NCBI GenBank assembly: GCA_000149265.1
Contig: CH000178.1
Span: forward strand, 12,812-76,811
Direction of reading: 5' to 3'
DNA: 64,000 nt
Source of the DNA: Ciona savignyi
Lineage: Eukaryota > Chordata > Ascidiacea > Phlebobranchia > Cionidae
The notes under the pieces are model-generated. The model was not told where the DNA came from, ran no database searches, and was given only the letters and a program-made list of their open reading frames with translations. This document shows, piece after piece, positions 21,450 through 33,260 of this stretch. Position numbers and translations under genes: made by a program. Each line of letters begins with the position of its first letter. Position 1 is the stretch's first letter.

Positions 21450-22670
21450 TGCAATTAACCTTCAATGTACGAGCTGCAAACGTCCTCGTAACACCAGTTT
21501 ACATGCAGCATAGGGTGGTTTGATATGATAACGGAACGTTCTACAGGCGATGGTGGGATAACCAAAAGCACGGCGCGGATCCTGAAGCGAGGGTTGGACT
21601 GGCAACCAAACATCCGGTAGTTGTTGTTAATAATATTTTGTTTTCTTATCATTTCTTGCGTAAAGTTGCAAATTTACCAAGGGGCAAGCTGGGAAGTTGT
21701 AAAGTCAGTTTCGACTACAATCAGTTTAAAGTACGGAACCTAAATTCACTTTAACATGTTATTAATATTGTACTGTTTTAAAGCACGAATCGCAAGCTAT
21801 AAACGTCTTCATAAGACAAGGATAACGCGACCTACAGGTTTTTTTTAACCGAGTTAAGTTTCAAACCCATGATGGGATCGTTACTCGAACCGTTTTTGTA
21901 TTGTAGTCGCTATATGGATCGGTTGCGTTAACCATTTGGCCACACGATCGTATCCGCGAACTACTGGTGACGGTGCGCACACGCAGATCCTCAAGCGATG
22001 GTTGGACTGGCATACGTCAGGAAGGTGGCGCAACAGCGCTAGTGCGCATATACCGGCAAAAGTATTTGTAAAAGTTTGGGCATCTGTTTTACTTTTTACA
22101 TCTGTGTAACTTTTGTCGAAGACATTCGGCCGATCGGCTGCTGCCACTAATCCACACATTGTTCAATGTAACTCTGTGTTATCGTGTTGATTCACTGTGA
22201 CTGTGTCTAATAAAGTAAAAAAGTATTTTTAAAATTGTACGGTCGTGTTGCCAAAACCCTTACACCGATTATATGAGGTACAAAGGAAGCCAGAACCCAA
22301 ACTGTTCTGCATGCAGTAACATAGCCTGCAGTCAGTCATATTGCATTTTAGAAATTGTAATGGTTACCACGTGTTTAACACTGTGTAATTTTGTTTCTTT
22401 TTTAACACAGTTTTTTTGTTGTTGTTAAATATATACCTGTTTAAGTAGAAAACTGGAATTTAGTATATTAATACGCTTTCAATGCTCGTTTTTGGGCTGC
22501 AAGCGTCCGCATTACGACCAGCTTACATGCAGCAGGGTGACTTTACAGGATAAAGCGACGTACAGGCGATGGTGCGATAAGCGCACTGAGCGCAGATCTT
22601 GAAGCGAGTGGTTAATCGGCTACAGAATGTCCGGAAGGTGGCGTAACTGAGCAATTCAAGTGATTTTAAG
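21450..22670. repeat. Cluster of composite SINE repeats (family 1), both orientations
   Basis: Leader blocks occur at about 21455-21620, 21960-22050 and 22500-22640 (GCGCAGATCCTGAAGCGAGG-type phrase). A minus-strand SINE body lies at 21841-21953 (AACCATTTGGCCACACGATC is the reversed A box; AGTTTCAAACCCATGATGGG is the reversed B box). A plus-strand SINE head is at 22238-22280. A TTAAAGTAAGGAACTATACC-like unit at 21404-21424 is repeated at 21724-21744 after CAGTTTCGAC(G/T)ACAATC. Confidence 0.7.
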
Positions 22671-22678
22671 TTAACTAA

Positions 22679-24661
22679 AGGGCTCCACACACATATAGCG
22701 TTTTGCGCAATTCTTCGCGTTTCTCGCGTCTCGTCATCCTTCTCGTCAGGCGTTGCGTTTAAGAGAGACGCGAGACCATGCACACACACTCGCGTTCATG
22801 ATGACGTATTGCGTCAAAACATTCCCACGTGGTTTTGTTTACTGGCCATTAGAACGATTGTATTCACGAGTAGAAAACGAATTAAGCAAAATAAAACGTC
22901 CAATCTCTTCACTTTATTGTCACATGTTTCTAGACATATAACCACTCTTTCTTTTTACTAATGTTTTTTCATATATGTCACACCATTTTCATATTACAAA
23001 CAACTTACTTGATATTTATTTTTATTGCAAAATATCAAACGAAGAAAGAGCAATACAGTGCTATGAAATGAACAATTAGCTATCACAGTTAGCTTGGAAA
23101 GGCAGTGTATATGACTAGAAGAAATATAATAACACTGAAATATAAGTAAAAATATTATTTACAACTAGCTGCATGCTTTACAGTTCATTGATACCAAATA
23201 ACAAATTTGCATTTACAATGACTGGTATGTTCAATATGAAAGTTACACAGTTAACAATATCTGCACAATTTCAGCCATAGCTTCATCAGCTGTTTCCATT
23301 GAGACTACATAGTTTAGCAACAGTAAATTTTCCGAAACTATCATACATATCATCCTGCACAATGTTGGCCTGAGCTGCACTTTTTCATATATTCAGAATT
23401 TCTCTCCAGATATGTATGAGGTCTTCCTAGAATAAAGTGAGTGGTTATTAGAACTGTGGATATCTAGAATCAAATAACGATTAATAAAAAATTAACGCGG
23501 TAGTGGTCCACATAAATCTGAATATTTTCAATTAGACATTGCAGGAGCAAAATAAACTGATGTACAATGGTAAAAAAAGTTGTTTACACACAAACAAGTT
23601 ATGTACAATATGAAAATAACCACCTGCAAATCAACTTTAAAATCCAGCTTTCTTCTTTTGTGCTGTAGTGCAGACTGCAGCGATTCAGCAGGCGAAGGGC
23701 AATCTATTGTTGACGTCACGGATAGATAGTTCTGTTGGAGTGTTTAGTTTACCAGAACTATCCCTGTGTTGTGTGCCTGTTAGTTATTACTTCATCAGTA
23801 TACTGGTTAAACCTATTAAACTACTGGTACATGTACTTGGTTCAAGCAATGTGTGCTAACTGTATTATTTAATGAAAACATGCTACATTTTATAAACAAT
23901 ACAAACCGATACCGGTACAATCGGTGACAAAGGTGATCTTGCAAAAATTGCATATTTTCATCATGTTCCCATGTTGAACATGTCGCCGCACCGGATCCGC
24001 TCACTTTCACAATTTCCGCTTTTTTTTCTCTCCTGAAAATCTATTCCCTAAACTTCTCCATATCATCATACATGCCTCTGCTAATAAATGCTATTTACAC
24101 CAAATTCAACAAACATTGTGTTGTGTTTCAATTCACATATATTATAAAACCACATTAAACAATAAACTACCGGTATACCGTACCTGGTTCTCCTATTTTG
24201 CCACTAATGTTAGTCCAGGTATTTTCTTTTCTCATCTTATCTTTATAATACTAATTCTTTAAATCATACAGATGTGAACTTGTAACACATTAAAATCTGT
24301 TTTTGACATTTTTGGATCTGTGTCATACAAAAATTGTGCTAAAACTTAGTTTAAATGATATTTAAATCCAACTAAACAAATATTTGTTATAATGCTGTAC
24401 TTAAATAATCCTTATTTACGTATTCTCTGGTCTACCTTGGTTTTTATTAACATAATCAACTTAAAACAGTATCTCCTTCATTTTTCTGCCTATTGCGTCT
24501 TGCGCTAAAGTTAAAATATTTTTAACTCTGACGTTTGACGCTATTGAGCCACTTCTCTCGACTTGCGTTTGTCTGGCGCGAGTGTGTGCATGACCCGACG
24601 CAAGGAGTTTTACGGCAAACGCGAGGTTTTGACGCGAAACGCTATATGTGTGTGGAGCCCT
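22679..24661. mobile_element. PIF/Harbinger-type element, 1.98 kb
   Basis: The ends AGGGCTCCACACACATATAG and its complement CTATATGTGTGTGGAGCCCT are flanked by 3-bp duplications TAA (22676-22678 and 24662-24664). Terminal pattern and TSD fit PIF/Harbinger. Sub-terminal DNA is rich in CGCGTTT and GACGCGAAACG motifs. The element splits a composite SINE repeat between its leader (AAGTGATTTTAAGTTAAC) and the SINE head (GGTCGTGTGGCC). It carries remnants of a MADF-type gene on the minus strand but no DDE nuclease that I can see. Confidence 0.92.
23240..24065 (-). pseudogene. MADF-domain (Myb-like) protein remnant of Harbinger element
   Basis: Minus-strand DNA at about 24055-23930 reads EKF-RE, a stop, then IFRREKKAEIVKVSGSGA and TWEHDENMQFLQDHL. 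This is the second half of a MADF DNA-binding domain (arginine-rich helix, K-SGSGA, W...FL). Further left, 23720-23625 encodes a Ser/Pro/Gln linker with KRRKLDFKVDLQ before a GTGG donor-like site. After a TTTATTCTAG acceptor, 23430-23245 reads DDMYDSFGKFTVAKL and later DEAMAEIVQILLTV, like the C-terminal tail of MADF/BESS proteins. Harbinger elements encode such a Myb-like partner that brings the transposase to DNA. The in-frame TAG and frame changes show decay. Exon edges are approximate. Confidence 0.6.
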
Positions 24662-25405
24662 TAACGCAGTACGGTTCGGTCGTGTGGCCGAATGGTTTGG
24701 TTACCAATACTTATAAAAAACGGCCCGAGTGACGAGCCCATTATGGGTTCGAAACTTAGATCAATAAAAAAAATTAACGCAGTACTGTCGTCTGGCCGAT
24801 TGGTAAGCGCTACTTATACATATAGCAACCATATACAAAACCATATTTGACGTCATACTTTGATTCGTGCGTTTCCTATTCCATGTGTGAACGAGATATA
24901 TTTGTATAAAAACAATCTTTTTGGCTAGTCCATTCATAGGTTCTAAACTCAGATTAAAATCAAATCAAACCAGAATCCCTGAACAGCTAAACACGAATGT
25001 GGCACTTTGCGAGACTCATTCATACACATAACGCCAATTCATTTATTTTATAACTACCGTACTCTTTCAATAAACGAATTGGAACCTATAAGTGTCTCTA
25101 TAAAACCAGTTTACATACAGCAACATAGGGTGGCTGACAGGATAACGGGACCTACAGGCGATGTTGCGATAAGCGCATACAGCGCAGATCCTGAAGCGAG
25201 GTTTGTACTGGTTATAATCCCCCGGAAGATGGCGCAACGGAACTCGGGAAAATTGATTTTGACCAAGTTAATTTACGTACGGTCGTGTGGCCAAATGGTT
25301 AACGCGACCGATACATATACCGACTACTATACAAAAACGGTCCAACTGACGAGCCCATAATGGGTTCGAAACTTGGCTCGGTAAAAAAAAAAGTTAATTG
25401 ACGCA
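24662..25405 (+). repeat. SINE family 1 copies, one hosting a LINE insertion
   Basis: Copies start at about 24672 (GGTCGTGTGGCCGAATGGTT), 24785 (partial) and 25278 (GGTCGTGTGGCCAAATGGTT with B box TGGGTTCGAAACTTGGC). The last has the leader at 25125-25240 and ends in an A-rich tail with GTTAATTGACGCA at 25393-25405. This tail is the left target duplication of the LINE that follows. Continuation of the broken repeat (GTCATACTAAGATTTGTTCG) is found after the LINE at 30550. Confidence 0.8.
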
Positions 25406-25450
25406 ACACGTTAGCGCTCGTGGAGGAAGGACGTATCTAGCACAGCGCTG

Positions 25451-26725
25451 ATGGAAAAACAAAAGTCTTACGTCAAAGACTTAAAGAGTAACGTAAAGCA
25501 AGCCAATGTGATAGCAAGACCTAACTGTATATGGGTCAGAACCAAAGAGAAAATTAATAGATCAGCTTTTATTGAAATGTTGGAATCCACCGGAATCAAG
25601 CTGAAGTATAGTTGGAATTGCCCAACGAAGAGGAAATCTAACAGGCATCACCTGTAAAACAAGAGTTGAAGCTCAAAAAATACGTCAAATGCTGGAGAGA
25701 GAAGGGTCAATTAGAGCAACTGAGCTATACGAAAGTGAATACATAAATGTACATGTTAACTGGGTGCCAATCCCAACAACGAATGAAAGTATTAGGTCCG
25801 AAATCGAAAGCAAATACGGCCAAGTCATCAACATTTCAAGTAAAACGGATCCAAAAGGTCTTCTAACAGGGACGAGAATCGTAACTATGAAAAGGCAACA
25901 ATTAGAAAAGAAACCAATACCAAGCTACATATACATAGAAAATTGTGAATTTTTGGTGGCATATAGAGGCCAAGAAGCTACGTGTAAATTTTGCGGACAA
26001 ATTGGCCACAAACAAGACGATTGTAAGGATAAGGAAAAGAATTATCCACCGCTTACTGATAAGGATGCCGCAATTAGGGTCACCGCCGATACAAATCATG
26101 ACGTCACAGCGCTGAACGCCGCAAGGAAGATGGTCAACACAAAACCACAACCAGCAAGCTACATTATAAAACAACCTGAGGCATCGTCAACCCCAAAGAA
26201 AACAAGACAAGAGCCGCCGACCACAAGTGCTTCCACGGAAGCTTTCGAAAACCAACGGACAGCAGACAAAAGACAAAGGTCAAAAGGTTCAACGGACTCC
26301 AATGAACCTGACCCGAAAAGTGTTAGCATGTGTGCAAGAACGTACACAGTTAAATGCCTTGCGTGCGGTAAAGAGGGCTTAACAAATGAAGTAAAGGNNN
26401 NNNNNNNNNNNNNNNNNNNNNNNNNNNNNNNNNNNNNNNNNNNNNNNNNNNNNNNNNNNNNNNNNNNNNNNNNNNNNNNNNNNNNNNNNNNNNNNNNATC
26501 AACTGTCTCGGCTGCGATAAGCTTTCACTGGAATGTGGCTGCAATCAGTTAAACACCATGCCACCAAAAACGCTCTCCCGACAATGCACGAATTGCAACA
26601 ATAAGATTATACACTGCGACTGTGACAAAATCATGTGGCGACGCATTGAGAAATCCGAACCATTTACTGGCGTTTGCGGCATGGAATATGAAGCAGACAT
26701 CGAAAAAGGAGTTCGACGATATTAG
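25451..26725 (+). pseudogene. LINE ORF1, nucleic-acid-binding protein with CCHC knuckle and Cys-rich tail
   Basis: The start ATG at 25451 opens a frame that breaks near 25655; the sequence goes on in another frame from about 25660. Residues CKFCGQIGHKQDDC near 25983 form a CCHC zinc knuckle for RNA binding. A proline/serine/lysine-rich stretch follows, then VKCLACGKEG just before the 100-N gap. After the gap a frame running to TAG at 26723 is cysteine-rich: NCLGCDKLSLECGC, then QCTNCNNKIIHCDCDKIMW, then GVCGM. This suggests a second zinc-binding module. The gap length is nominal, so the frame across it is unknown. ORF2 begins 73 bases after the stop. In the family this protein coats the LINE RNA. 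Confidence 0.75.
26398..26497. other. Assembly gap (100 N)
   Basis: Undetermined bases inside LINE ORF1. A round 100 suggests a nominal length. Confidence 1.
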
Positions 26726-26798
26726 CAAACTCGGATACCGGTATATTACACTATTTATTTTTGTTTGTTTTGATTAAATTACCAAATCTTTAAGGATA

Positions 26799-29700
26799 AT
26801 GCAACTACGAATATCCACACTTAATGTCGCTGGGATACGAAATCAACTTAAGCGAAAAACTATACTACATTTTTTAAAAAATAAACAATCGGAGATAATA
26901 TTGTTACAAGAAACGCACAGCACGGTGGAAACTGAAAAACTTTGGGAATTGGAATGGGGTGGCAAAATCGTCTGGTCACATGGTACAGCTAATGCTAGAG
27001 GTGTAGCGGTATTATTCATGAAGAATACGCACATACAAATAAATAACACCATTACCGACACTACCGGTAGATATATAATCGCAGAGTGCAGCATAAACTC
27101 ATATAATATAGCGGTGGGTTGCTTATATGGGCCAAACGCAGACGACCCACGCTTTTTTAAAGAACTGAGTCTCGAATTGAATAATCTGAACTGTGACAAC
27201 CTTATTCTTGGTGGAGACTTCAATGTAATACTAGACGATACACTAGATAAGATGGGCGGTGCGCCACAACATGGAAATAAACAGGCCCGGAAAGAGCTGC
27301 TTCGTCTCATCGAACACCACAGCTTAGTCCGACATTTTTAGAATAAAACACCCCCGCACGAAAAAATTCTCAAGGATACAAAAGCGCCCGTTTGTCGGAA
27401 CAAGATTGGATTACTTCCTGATCTCAAAGAAATTAACACACAAGTCCGATCAGTGCGAAATCTCACCAAGTGTCAAAACGGACCACAGTCTCGTATCGGT
27501 TAAAATAAGTATATCCAATAAAGAACATGGACCCGGGTATTGGAAATTCAATAACTCACTCATGGAACACGAAAAATTTAAATTAGAGACAAAAGCTAAC
27601 ATCATAAACTTTTCCTGAAATTACCTCAAATGGCCAAGTAAATGCATTAGTTTTGTGGGAGGCCCTTAAATGCGTTTTAAGAGGACAAATAGTCAACTTT
27701 GCAGCCCAGGAAAGCAGACGACGAAAAGATAAGCAAGATAGCATTGTATCTAAAATCACGAAACTGGAAACAACTCTGATTACTCAGACAAAACAAAGCT
27801 CGCAGCGTGAACCAACTGTAGATGAAACTAGAAAGGTGCCAAACTTGACCTGGATACACTTCGGGAAGAGAAAACCAAAGGAGCCATCCTACGAAGCAAA
27901 GTTAATTGGGCGGAAAATGGGGAGAAAAACACTAGATAATTTCTAAGACTTGAAAAGCGAAGAGCCGAAAAACTAAACATCAGCTCCCTAAAAATTAACG
28001 GCAAAATAGAAACTGACATAAGAACAATACTAGACGAGCTCGGACAACACTTTCAAAGCCTATACGAGGGAAAAACAAGTCAACAGAACCCAACAACAAA
28101 TCAAGATGAGATCCTTTTTCTCTGGTATCACCGTTCCACAAATAACACCAGCGGAGCTTTATGAGTGCGAGAAGGATTTATCTGAATCTGAGTTATATCA
28201 ATCGTTAATAACATGAACACGAATAAATCACCCGGGCTTGACGGATTCTCGGCAAGTTTCTACAAATGTTTCTGGGAGCAGTTGAAGGACGCGTTTCTAG
28301 CAGCAGTGAACTACATGCTTTCGATCAACGGACCGTCAGACATATTCGCCAAGGGAGCAGTAATTCTACTCCCCAAAAAGAATAAAGACCATCTTTACGT
28401 GGAAAACTACCGCCCAATAACCTTGTTAAATGTGGACTACAAAATTATTTCCAAGGCGATTAACAACAGAATAAAAATTCTTTTGCCCAAATTATTCCAT
28501 ACCGATCAAAATGGGTTTGTCCCTGAGCGCTATATTGGGGACAATACACGCACCCTCTTCGATATAATTGATTACGCGGACTAGACGAATACAGCTGGCG
28601 CTGTACTATCATTAGATATTTACAAAGCCTGTGATACGCTGGATTGGGAATTTATGTTGTTGGCTATGAAACAATTTGGCTTTGGGACCAGAATGACTGG
28701 TTGGATTAGATGTCTATACGCATCTTCAAAGAGCACTGTGATTAATAACAACTTCTTCTCACGGAGCTTTAAAATCGCACGCGGCGTTAGACAGGGAGAT
28801 CCACTATCCCCGTCCTTATTCGTTTTAAGTATTTAATGCTTGGCGAACAAAATAAGAGCAAACAACAATATTCCAGGGATAGAGATCGCCAAGAAACAAA
28901 TCAAATTATGCATGCTCGCGGACGACACATTGGTTTTCACCGATGGATCTGAAAATAGTATATTAAACCTACACGCGGAATTACAGAATTTTGAAGAAAT
29001 ATCTGGCCTGGCAATAAATTACGAAAAATCAAGCGCGTTTTACATCGGCATACAAACGTCTGTGTTCCACAAAACCACAGCAAAACATAGGGGCTAAAGT
29101 GTCCAACTGAAGAAATAATATATCTGGGCATTAAAGTGCCTATTAACAAAACCATGCCAAAATTTTACGAATATAACCTTAAGGGTTTAATAGAAAAAGT
29201 TCAATCAATTCTCGGAGCATGGAAAAGTAGAAATCTATCACTATTAGGAAAAGTGACCACCATCAAGAGTCTCGTGATCCCGATATTGTCATACAAAGTG
29301 GTGGTTGCGCCAATAGAAATACCCACAGCCTTTATTAAGAAACTGGAAAAAGCCGTGTACTCGTTCTTATGGGGCTCTAACTGGGAGAGAGTAAAAAGGA
29401 ACACACTAGTAGCTGATGTGGAAGAAGGTGGAGTCAATATGATCGATATAGCGACATACATAACGGCATTGAGATTACGTTGGGTTCGGCAGCTGGTCGA
29501 CAATGACGTAGTAAAAAACTGGAAAAGCATTGAACTGGAGATAACCCCGTTACCGACTGTCATCGCTGCACTGTGCGGTAACACATCAATGCAAACTAAA
29601 TTGTCAAAAAAGATATTTCTTTTACACACAGTACGATGCAGTGTTAACGCTTGGAGAGAGAGTGCTTTAAACACGACACCGCCGATGACTCAACCATCTC

Positions 29701-30294
29701 AAACTTACCTCTATGGTTCAATAAACAAGTAAAATTCAAAAACACACCCATCTTCATGCAATCGTTCGTGAAAGCCGGCGTATTCAACCTGGATCAAATA
29801 CTGGAGCACACTTCTGGCGAATACGACCAATACGACAACGTAGCGGGAAAATATGAGATGATAGCCAATAACGTCGATTTCATGAATTTTTCAAAAATTA
29901 TTGCTGCCGTTCCCAAACAATGGGACGAAATGCCGTTCGAAAACCTTCCAAAAACCACAGAAAACTATCTGGAGCAATTAATTGAACAAACTAAAGAACG
30001 TTGTGCAACAAACAGACATGCCTATCGATTTTTGATAAAATTCAAAAAGCAACCGCCTCGTAAAAAAACAACTGACATGGGCAAGATTTGGTAGAACCTC
30101 CAGACTGTGTAGATGACTGGAAAACAATTTACCTGAATCAGTATAACTGTACCATGTTGACCTCCCTTAGATCGTTTCAAATTAAATTAAATTTAAGGGC
30201 AATTGTATGTAATGTGGCACTCCATGGCTTTGGCCTCGTTGACACCACCCTGTGCGTTTTTTTTGTAAAGAAGTCCCAAAAAGGCCAAGATTAA
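26799..30294 (+). pseudogene. LINE ORF2, endonuclease and reverse transcriptase, broken
   Basis: From ATG 26799, ISTLNVAGIRN, LLQETHS, GCLYGPN and GGDFNVILD are the motifs of an APE-type endonuclease; the frame then meets a stop at 27341. DHSLV (the SDH position) follows at 27483 in another frame. RT motifs are at 28213-29097: KSPGLDGFSASFY, YRPITLLNVDYKIISKAI, LSLDIYKACDTLDWEF, GVRQGDPLSPSLF and LADDTLVF. The usual FDxxDW, E-xLA and YADD-type positions are altered (a TAA follows SI at 28836). The thumb/C-terminal part (TLLGKVTTIKSLVIPILSYK, then YSFLWGSNWE) runs to about 30094, and a final Cys-containing segment to 30294. At least seven frame or stop breaks make it dead. Domain order and the FLWG motif fit the Tx1/L1 group. 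Confidence 0.9.
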
Positions 30295-30520
30295 TATTTT
30301 TTATCAAAAGATTATTTGAAATTCAAAAATGTGAAAAAATGTGTCAAAATCAAAATGCAACAAAGTTTTTTAAAATGGAATGCTCTGATTAATTGAAATT
30401 TGTTTTTGAGTTTTGAGTGTATTTCCATGATCGTACTTTTCGTGTACCTTCGACGTTCTTTCTAATATCCCAATCGCCAATAAAAATAAAAAATAAATAA
30501 AAAAAAAGTTAATTGACGCA

Positions 30521-31468
30521 GTTAGAGCTGATTTTCTTATAAATTTGTCGTCATACTAAGATTTGTTCGGTTCGGATTCCATGTAAGAACGAGAACTATT
30601 TTGGTCAGGTAAACATGGTTCGTATGTTAGTCTTAATAACGAATAGACCAACAAAGACTTGTACAACATTCTTTGTTTTAACAGGAAATTCCCCAAAATT
30701 GTTTCATGTCTTGGCAGGAGCGAGAAATAGATTGGATAGCACATGTCCGGAAACTATCTTAGTATAAAGATGTTTGCATAAAATATATAAAATCAAATTA
30801 TGTCATGTTTATCTTTACTGTCCGGAAGGAAGAAGAACATAGTATGCCCAAACTGAAGCACAAACCGTGATTAGACAGGATAGAATATGACCAGAAGATG
30901 GCGCAAGGGAGTATTAAATGGGAGAAATCATTTTATTAATGTCAACTGACGCTATTATAGCTGATTTCTCTCCTACATTCGGCGTGATACTGTTTAGTTG
31001 TTTGGCCGTTACACAGGTAAATTACGCTCAGAAATTATACCTCGCAGTTTTAGCTCACACTGTGTACATTGTTTGAGTGAATGTCGACCCAATGTATATG
31101 AAACATATGCGATTTGGTATAATATTAACCAAGTCAAGCAAATAAACCAACCAACTTACCGTGGCTTGTTCTTCCTCCTCCATTTCAGCTTCTCACACTT
31201 TGTGCTTGAATCTTCCGCAGGAATCGCTTGCCTCTACGCGTCGTCTTCGTCTTGTCCACGACTTCTTCGATTAAGTAGATTTCTGCATATATAAGTTATC
31301 TAGAAATTATTTGTATACATACAGCGAGCACACTCTTTTACTTTAAACCAGGAAACCCAGCAAGAATCCGCACTCGCTCCCCCGAAGTCTATCTCAGCGA
31401 TTCTCTTGTTCAATCGGTAGTTTATACGGTCGATTAGCGTTAAAGTCATTATTAATGATTAAGGTTGT
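30521..31468. other. Rest of SINE-associated repeat, then no gene
   Basis: The DNA at 30521-30600 continues the repeat interrupted by the LINE (compare 12845-12890). Beyond it I see short open frames only, for example a plus-strand one at 30998-31294 rich in Leu, Ser and Phe, with no domain. GTTACACAGGTAAATTACGC at 31009 resembles GTTACACAGGTTAAACGCGC at 20831, followed in both by a CTCGCAGTT(A/T)TAGCTCA block, so this is another dispersed repeat. Confidence 0.5.
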
Positions 31469-31472
31469 TAAA

Positions 31473-32291
31473 GGGAAACTGAAGTCGATTCTAGGAATAT
31501 CCTAATAAATAGAAAAAATACGCTGATTTAAAAATCTCATCAGTTTCTTTCAATATTTTTTTGTTAAAAAGTTATGAGCAAATATGTATTTTATTTTATG
31601 TTAGGAGATTTCCCGTATTACGTCATTGACGTTGTTGAGATTTCGTGCCTATATGCGTTGTATACAATCATGTGCCAGATAAGAGGTGAATCAGTAGCAG
31701 AAGCGCCTGTACGAGCGTTGTATTTTCGTTTTTTTATGGAGACTTAGCATAACGCTTGTCATATAGCCTAACTGAACCAATGTACGCGCATGACAGCTTA
31801 CCTTAAACGCGATCATTCGGGCCTGCACGGTCCCGGACCTAAGCTGAATGCTGGGGTATACAGGTCTCGTATTTAAATGACTTTAGAACAATAAGTCTTA
31901 GCAATTTATATCATAAATCATAAAAGTGAACACAGAACAAGAAAACTGAACAGAATGTATTAAACTGTAACTGCCAGCAATTTATAGAAATAAACCAGCC
32001 ATCAATCAAAGATCAGACTATGCGGTGGGAACAGCCTTTTTAGGCTATATGACAAGCGTTATGCTAAGTATCCATAAAAAAATTGGCACATGATTGTATA
32101 CAACGCATATAGGCACGAAATCTCAACAACGTCAATGACGTAATACGGAAAATCCCCTAACATAAAATGAAATATATATCTGCTCATAAATTTTTAACAA
32201 AAAAATATTGGAAGAAACTGATTTGATTTTTGAATCAGCGTATTTTTTTTCCATTTATTAAGATATTCCTAGAATCGACTTCAGTTCCCCT
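31473..32291. mobile_element. TTAA-flanked element with ~260-bp inverted repeats (piggyBac-like?)
   Basis: The ends AGGGAAACTGAAGTCGATTC and the complement of GAATCGACTTCAGTTCCCCT face each other across 819 bases. The complementarity runs on through GATATTCCTA, CAACGTCAATGACGTAATAC and ACATGATTGTATACAACGC to about 31775 and 32030. TTAA flanks both sides (31469-31472 and 32292-32295), which fits a piggyBac-type TSD; a TA duplication with one more base in each end is the alternative. No coding capacity is seen. The RNA or single strand could fold into a very long hairpin. Confidence 0.85.
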
Positions 32292-32295
32292 TTAA

Positions 32296-33063
32296 TTAAT
32301 AACCTTAGACACAAAAACGAAAACAATCACGAGAAAACAACAGATTATATAAAGGGTGATCGGCCCAAACAACATGAAAGTTAAAAAGTGTAATTCTCAG
32401 CAGAAACAGGGGAGCAAAATCGGGACTCGTGTTGTATGTCGCACCTTTTCACGTTGCACAGGCACTCAACAACACTACAAACCGGATAAGAGATTCATTG
32501 CAGAAAAGTTTAACTTAAACAAAGTAATATTTTTTAAATACGAATCCGCTCACGCTTTCACTGTGTTGTCGAAATCCCAGCAAGAAACACGGGACACTTG
32601 TTTCGTCTCCACCGATGTCCGTTTTAGTCGATTCTTTTCTCCGCAAAAGCTGGTATTCAGGTGTTCTGCAGATTTTGATTACATTATAATAAGTATATAT
32701 TGCACGATATTCTCCAATCTCATGTTCACACTTTGTACAGGAAATTCCAACAATGTTCAAGGATTACTCCGCCCCTCGACACCGAATCACTTCCCTTTGA
32801 TAGTTCTACAGATTCCTTTTCATGATATATTGATTATAAATTATAGATAAATATAACAACGCTTTGTCATTAGTAAATATTGGCAAAATATAAAGTGATT
32901 AGTGTTTTTATTATTCGACAAACTACTAATAATATCACTGGGCGCATCTCACACTTTGACTCGGGAATCCAAGTAATGAACGCGAATTACTTTCCTCTTC
33001 TACGGGTTAGCTTTGCGTCTTCCCTGCAGCGTTTGAATACACAATACAGTTCTTTAACAATAG
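32296..33063. other. Unassigned frames, no clear gene
   Basis: A plus-strand frame spans 32356-32850 and a minus-strand one 32515-32760, largely overlapping. The minus-strand reading contains GISCTKCEHEIGEY, a CxxC-like motif that could belong to a zinc-binding exon, but without partner cysteines or splice support I cannot name it. No other feature is seen. Confidence 0.25.
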
Positions 33064-33109
33064 TATTAAAAAGGTTTAAACTTATAATTTAATTAACAAA
33101 TGATTTAGA

Positions 33110-33260
33110 CGTTCCTTTAATTTGGTACAACCAATCCTTCCAGTAGGTTAAGATAATGCCCGTTAAGTGCCTTGCCCAAAGACACAGCCGACCAGCTAGC
33201 GACTAGTTTTAAATCTGCAACGCTTCGGGTGAAAGGCGAGGCACTAAACTAAGCTTTTTG
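33110..33260 (-). repeat. SINE family 2 in copy A
   Basis: Contains CAATCCTTCCAGTAGGTTAA, TGCCTTGCCCAAAGACACAG and CTTCGGGTGAAAGGCGAGGC, the tRNA-like end being on the right. The counterpart in copy B is at 52012-52165. Confidence 0.7.

Larger units (their letters stand above)
25406..30507 (+). mobile_element. Tx1/L1-like LINE, nearly full length, decayed
   Basis: The element has a 5' leader, ORF1 with a CCHC knuckle, ORF2 with endonuclease and reverse transcriptase, and an A-rich 3' end of ATAAA-like repeats. It is bounded by the direct repeat AAAAAAGTTAATTGACGCA (ending at 25405 and 30520), which is the target-site duplication, and it lies inside the tail of a family-1 SINE. Many stops and frameshifts and a 100-N gap at 26398-26497 interrupt it. 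Confidence 0.92.
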
